IMG/VR virus record: IMGVR_UViG_3300035179_000892
Coordinates: 1-24,652 of that record
Length of the DNA: 24,652 bases
Strand: one strand, 5' to 3'
Source: a virus
The notes beneath the pieces were generated by a model. That model saw nothing but the letters and a program-made list of their open reading frames with translations. It ran no database searches and was not told where the DNA came from. Below, in pieces: positions 21,704 to 24,652 of this stretch. Positions within the stretch are counted from its first letter, which is position 1; every line of letters starts with the position of its first letter. The position numbers were made by a program, and so were the translations under genes.

Positions 21704-22711
21704 TTGAAAGTGGCAGCAGTCGCAGTCATTCTATGGGTTCTCGCTGTCCAGTCACTCGCAGCTCTCAATCTAGTCGCCGCAGAGCAGAGCAAGCCAAACC
21801 TGAATGCCTGCCTCAAAATGTTCGGTAGTGGGTATGGTTTTGTGAACGATACACCTTGGCCCTATCCCGAATCCTGGCATTGGGAATTTCGCATGAGGGT
21901 AGACTACAACGCAAGCGACGGCAGCCATCCTCAAGTCAGCATTCTATGGACTGATGATGTCGGCGGAACATTCGAGCCTTCACGAACAAGCCAAGAGGTT
22001 CATTGGAGATCTCCGCCAGAGATCATCTGCCTCACTATCAACGTGACCGTTTCCGCGCCAGGCTACGAATCAGGATCAGATCGGCTGGCTGCTGCGCACC
22101 TTGACATACCCATTCCTTCTGGCGGATACGTTCAGCCTACTCCGCAAAACTGCCCTAGTGCGTTCGGTGTTGCGTATCCCAGTGTCAACTCAGTTTCATC
22201 CACGACCACCACGATTCCTCGGCTCGAATCATTCTGTACAGTCGCGTTGTACGGTTATCTCACTGTTCGCGTCACAGACGAGAATGGCAAGCCAATTCAG
22301 AACGCGCTTGTCATGATAAACGGAACGTTGACCTGCAACCATCAAACGGGAACAGTAGACCGCTCAGGACTGACAGACTCTGACGGATATGTTTGGTTCG
22401 ACGCCTATCCAACCAAGTACAATATCTCAGTCATCCTGCCTGAGACTCTTCAGAGTCGAACAATTCTTGTCACGCAGACCACTTTTCCCGTAGGTACGTT
22501 CCAGACAACCCTTCACGTAGCTTGTACGCCCTCAGCGAATCAGTGCAGCATAGCTGCGCCAAAATCTGAAACGCAGGCAACTTCTGTCACAAGCGCTCCT
22601 ATTCCTTTTCTGGACTTCCCAGGGATTCTCGTCGCTATTCTTCTTGGGCTCTTTGTCGTGGTGAAAAAGAGGGAAAGGAACTTTCATTCACAGTATACGA
22701 GAAGACTCTGA
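21704..22711 (+). CDS. Secreted surface protein with C-terminal membrane anchor
   Basis: 335 residues from TTG 21704. A signal peptide (VAAVAVILWVLAVQSLAAL) opens it and a single membrane helix closes it (FPGILVAILLGLFVVV followed by KKRERN), with a Ser/Thr/Pro stretch before the helix. Residues about 185-260 (GYLTVRVTDENGKPIQNALV, MINGT, GLTDSDGYVWFDAYPTKYNI) match carboxypeptidase-regulatory/Ig-like beta domains common on archaeal cell surfaces. Several N-x-S/T sequons are present. It stands alone on the + strand among - strand genes, so it has its own promoter. It may coat infected cells or alter superinfection, or be a host-derived cargo gene. Confidence 0.6.
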   Translation: MKVAAVAVILWVLAVQSLAALNLVAAEQSKPNLNACLKMFGSGYGFVNDTPWPYPESWHWEFRMRVDYNASDGSHPQVSILWTDDVGGTFEPSRTSQEVHWRSPPEIICLTINVTVSAPGYESGSDRLAAAHLDIPIPSGGYVQPTPQNCPSAFGVAYPSVNSVSSTTTTIPRLESFCTVALYGYLTVRVTDENGKPIQNALVMINGTLTCNHQTGTVDRSGLTDSDGYVWFDAYPTKYNISVILPETLQSRTILVTQTTFPVGTFQTTLHVACTPSANQCSIAAPKSETQATSVTSAPIPFLDFPGILVAILLGLFVVVKKRERNFHSQYTRRL

Positions 22712-22776
22712 AGAGGCTTGGGCGGGAGAAAGTGCTCATTTGAAGTCGCAAGCAGTAGGGGCGCCTAAGATCTCGC

Positions 22777-22792
22777 CTGATCATATGATCAG
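22777..22792. repeat. Perfect 16-bp palindrome with two GATC sites
   Basis: CTGATCATATGATCAG equals its own reverse complement. A third GATC lies at 22769-22772. It falls in the 134-base space between two convergent genes (22711 end and 22846 end), where otherwise nothing is seen. It could be a dimeric protein site or an end-of-transcript hairpin. Confidence 0.8.
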
Positions 22793-22845
22793 CCTAACAG
22801 CAGCAGTGCAGAGACAGGCAAGACGATTAAGGCATGGCCCTTACC

Positions 22846-23358
22846 TCAAGAGTCTGTGCTAGCAGCATCGACTCCTCCTGAACCTGTAGCCTCTGCGAAC
22901 TTCACTGGCACTTTGGTTGTGAAACCGATCTCCTTGGCTGGTCTATTGACAAACTCCACTATCGCCGCGACCACGGACGAGTTAACCTCCGACACTTTAC
23001 CCCGTTCAACCCATATCCAGTAGTATCCGTCGGCGCCCACACCATGTGAGACTACCAACGTACCCCAAAACGGGAACGAAACATCGGGTCCCGAGACCTG
23101 AGCACCGAGCTTTGTTAGCATCCCAAGCCAGGCCAATTCCTCGGCTGCATCTTTGAAGGCAGGGAGCTGGCCGTACTTCAGAAAGTACGGTTGTGGCATC
23201 TCGGTCTCAGGAATCAAGAACCCAAACGTTGGAGTCATGCTGGCTCCTGTTGGAGTCTCGGACGGTTGGGTAGGATTGCGATACTGCACAGTCAGCGATG
23301 CGATGGAGACAGCGACAAACCCCACCAGCAAGAGGGTGATCGCGACCCTCCGTTCCAT
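22846..23358 (-). CDS. N-terminally anchored or secreted hypothetical protein
   Basis: 170 residues from ATG 23358, with GGAG at 23373-23370 as ribosome binding site. The start RRVAITLLLVGFVAVSIASL is a membrane anchor or signal peptide. A Thr/Pro/Ser linker follows (NPTQPSETPTGASMTPT), then a soluble domain with LPAFKDAAEELAWLGMLTKL, WGTLVVSHGVGADGYYWIWV and VVAAIVEFVN. No recognised family. It faces outside the membrane and is transcribed on the integrase strand. It is a second surface-type accessory gene in the right-hand region. Confidence 0.55.
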   Translation of the reverse strand: MERRVAITLLLVGFVAVSIASLTVQYRNPTQPSETPTGASMTPTFGFLIPETEMPQPYFLKYGQLPAFKDAAEELAWLGMLTKLGAQVSGPDVSFPFWGTLVVSHGVGADGYYWIWVERGKVSEVNSSVVAAIVEFVNRPAKEIGFTTKVPVKFAEATGSGGVDAASTDS

Positions 23359-23391
23359 AGGCCAGTCAACTCCAAGGCTATGAGATTCGAA

Positions 23392-23427
23392 CTATCGCAT
23401 AGACGCTCTCACGTAGAAGTCTATCGC
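23392..23427. repeat. Direct plus inverted repeat cluster upstream of the 23358 gene
   Basis: CTATCGC occurs at 23392-23398 and 23421-23427 (29 bases apart), and ATAGAC (23399-23404) pairs with GTCTAT (23419-23424) across 14 bases. The cluster sits in the 134-base gap between the 23358 start and the cassette at 23493. It may be an operator or recombinase-arm site. Confidence 0.5.
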
Positions 23428-23444
23428 CCATTTGGTAAATCCAA

Positions 23445-23481
23445 GGCCCGCGGAATCCGTGGGCCGCCTCCCCTATTTTTT
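23445..23481 (+). terminator. Strong hairpin plus T-run, copy A
   Basis: GGCCCGCGG and CCGTGGGCC (23445-23453 and 23457-23465) form a 9-bp stem with one G-U pair and a 3-base loop. CCTCCCCTATTTTTT follows. It looks like an intrinsic terminator on the + strand, and would stop transcripts entering the integrase gene antisense. The related copy B is at 21228. Confidence 0.5.
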
Positions 23482-23492
23482 CACCGTCTCAT

Positions 23493-23606
23493 TCATGGAT
23501 AGAGGCTGCCGACCGATCCTAGAACTACCATCCCCACGAAGATAAAGGCCAGCACAGCCAGCACCATCAGGCCGTATAGAACCCATCCCCATTTCAGTTT
23601 TCTCAC
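23493..23606 (-). CDS. Small single-helix membrane protein (copy A), coupled to the integrase
   Basis: 37 residues from GTG 23606, overlapping the integrase TGA as GTGA. Sequence landmarks are KLKWGWVLYGLM, a helix continuing through VLAVLAFIFVGMVV and the ending LGSVGSLYP. It matches the homologue at 21291 in length from its internal GTG and in the landmarks LYGLM and LGSVG. It is too short for standard gene calls. Coupling implies it is made together with the integrase, which is an unusual partner for a membrane peptide. Confidence 0.65.
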   Translation of the reverse strand: MRKLKWGWVLYGLMVLAVLAFIFVGMVVLGSVGSLYP

Positions 23607-24652
23607 TCTCCCAAGGCTTTCCGTAGAGCTTCCTTGAAAGATTCACTATTGATCAGGCTCTGAATAAACTTTGGATCCGAGAGGACTTTCGCCAAGTCGG
23701 CCATCTGCTCGCTCGCCAGCAGTGCGCCGCATCCGACGCAGTAGAGTGCGATCGGAGCGTTCTCTTGGCCGCAGACGCATTTGACGACCTGACTGATCGG
23801 CCGTAGAATCTCGTCCTTTCTCTTCAAGCCGTGCAGTACCAAATCTTTCTCTTCGACGTCCTGCATGGTTAGGTGCGTATAGACGCCCACCATGTCGGGC
23901 CGTTTCCATCCGAAGAGTTTCATCATCTCGCGATCTGTGAAGTATCTGCAGTCTTCGGTCGCCCTGGTGTGCCTGAACATCTTCGGATAGATCTTCTTGC
24001 TGAGAATCTGTTCGCCAAGATCCCTGACATGGCGATAGAGCGTCTGCCCCTTGAACGGGCTACCCCTCGAGGTTAGGAATAGGCGGACGTCGGGATCCTT
24101 CCTCTCTGGATGATTGTTGATCTGTTCGCGTAGGTCTGGAACGCAGCCGTAGATTCGGCGTCGGCGAGTTCCAGTCTTGCCTGTCAGCCAGATGATCGCA
24201 CCGTACTGGTCGAATTGGACGTCTCTTATTCGGAGGAGGGCGATCTCGCTTCGCCGCCCGCCCAATTCGTCCAACAGTTCAACGATGAGTCTATCCTGCA
24301 GCGTCGGGGCTTCGTTGATGAGCCGCTCGATTTCCTGGCGCTCGAGGACCTGGCCCTGTATCCCTGTGCCCAGGTCTGGTTGCTTCGGGAACGGGACCTC
24401 CTCCGCTAGGTCCTTTCGGCCAACGAACTTCAGGGACATCTTGACGACGACGACGTGCAGGGTATAGTAGGCGAGACTGGATCTCTCTCGAACGCGATCC
24501 AGCATAGCCATGAGCTCGGGCTTGGTGCAGGCTTCGAGATTCAGATGCTCATGATTGACGATCCTTTTGAGAATGCAGGTGTAGCGGTCGATAGTGGTCG
24601 AGGTGACGCCTCGCCGTCCCGCATCCTGGAGGAAACCCTGAACCCAGCTCAT
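23603..24652 (-). CDS. Tyrosine recombinase (integrase) with C-terminal zinc ribbon
   Basis: 349 residues when started at the ATG 24652 on the window edge; the true start could be upstream. Residues 1-95 are a SAM-like core-binding domain (TIDRYTCILKRIVNHEHLNL, AYYTLHVVVVKMSLKFV). The catalytic domain shows GGRRSEI (R133), a lysine in TGKTGTRRRR (K159), KMFRHT (R227), FGWKRPD (W249) and the nucleophile Y258 in GVYTHL. The usual H of HxxR appears as K224. Residues 292-308 form a zinc ribbon (CVC...CVGC), and the C-terminus ends INSESFKEALRKALGE. It integrates or excises the viral genome at a host attachment site. No attachment site was identified. Confidence 0.85.
   Translation of the reverse strand: MSWVQGFLQDAGRRGVTSTTIDRYTCILKRIVNHEHLNLEACTKPELMAMLDRVRERSSLAYYTLHVVVVKMSLKFVGRKDLAEEVPFPKQPDLGTGIQGQVLERQEIERLINEAPTLQDRLIVELLDELGGRRSEIALLRIRDVQFDQYGAIIWLTGKTGTRRRRIYGCVPDLREQINNHPERKDPDVRLFLTSRGSPFKGQTLYRHVRDLGEQILSKKIYPKMFRHTRATEDCRYFTDREMMKLFGWKRPDMVGVYTHLTMQDVEEKDLVLHGLKRKDEILRPISQVVKCVCGQENAPIALYCVGCGALLASEQMADLAKVLSDPKFIQSLINSESFKEALRKALGE

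Larger units (their letters stand above)
23445..23769. repeat. Duplicated cassette, copy A (integrase 3' end)
   Basis: Counterpart of 21228-21605: hairpin/T-run, 37-residue membrane gene, 4-base overlap and the zinc-ribbon gene end. Here the cassette is the 3' end of the integrase gene. Because copy B lacks the recombinase core, A is the more likely source. Confidence 0.8.

Noticed and set aside
23375-23430. tRNA-like sequence (GATTCGAAC resembling a T-loop on the - strand) as an attachment site
   Set aside because: The bases beside the TTCGAAT do not form a T-stem, and no acceptor or anticodon arm could be fitted.

Overview
The window looks like the structural half of a tailed virus or provirus (Caudoviricetes) of an archaeon. 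Virus: a portal fragment, MuF-type head protein, XkdF-like prohead protease, HK97-fold-type major capsid protein, head-tail adaptor, tail terminator, tail tube, gp10-like protein, two tail chaperone ORFs, tape measure, baseplate hub and fibre lie in standard order on the + strand (1-20551). A tyrosine recombinase sits at the far right on the - strand. Archaeon (inference): TTG and GTG starts are common, ribosome binding sites are GGAGGTGA-like, a TATA-like element precedes one gene, the ligase is ATP-dependent, surface proteins end in one membrane helix plus Lys/Arg, and the integrase carries a C-terminal zinc ribbon of a kind I associate with Thermoproteota such as Bathyarchaeia and Nitrososphaeria. 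The host group is not certain. TerL and genome replication genes would lie outside the window.

Region 1 (1-2356): portal C-terminus, a CxxC protein, a stand-alone MuF C-terminal piece, two unknown small genes and a winged-helix-like protein. Region 2 (2365-6345): an extraordinary enzyme block in one reading frame. It runs D12-class adenine methyltransferase, then ATP-dependent DNA ligase, an in-frame TAG inside the ligase core, the rest of the ligase, a nucleotidyltransferase-like segment, and two LigD 3'-phosphoesterase-like domains. It sits between head genes and the prohead protease, where a DNA-end processing enzyme is not expected. Region 3 (6355-10718): protease with a scaffold-like repetitive tail, major capsid protein and five small virion-type genes.

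Region 4 (10728-13701): a 972-residue secreted, membrane-anchored protein with its own TATA-like promoter candidate, inserted in the head operon. Region 5 (13698-20551): connector and tail module, tightly packed with 1-10 base overlaps (ATGA, TTGA, TAATG), a very short tape measure, a hub with a probable carbohydrate-binding insertion, and an HxH-type fibre.

Region 6 (20552-24652): mostly - strand accessory region. It holds several tiny membrane proteins (candidate lysis or exit proteins), two unrelated secreted membrane-anchored proteins, and the integrase. The 3' end of the integrase gene (zinc ribbon plus the ending ALRKALGE), the overlapping 37-codon membrane gene and the following hairpin/T-run have been copied to 21228-21605. 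A third remnant of the same ending is at 20969-20998. No CRISPR, rRNA or tRNA gene was seen, and no gene-free stretch exceeds 300 bases.
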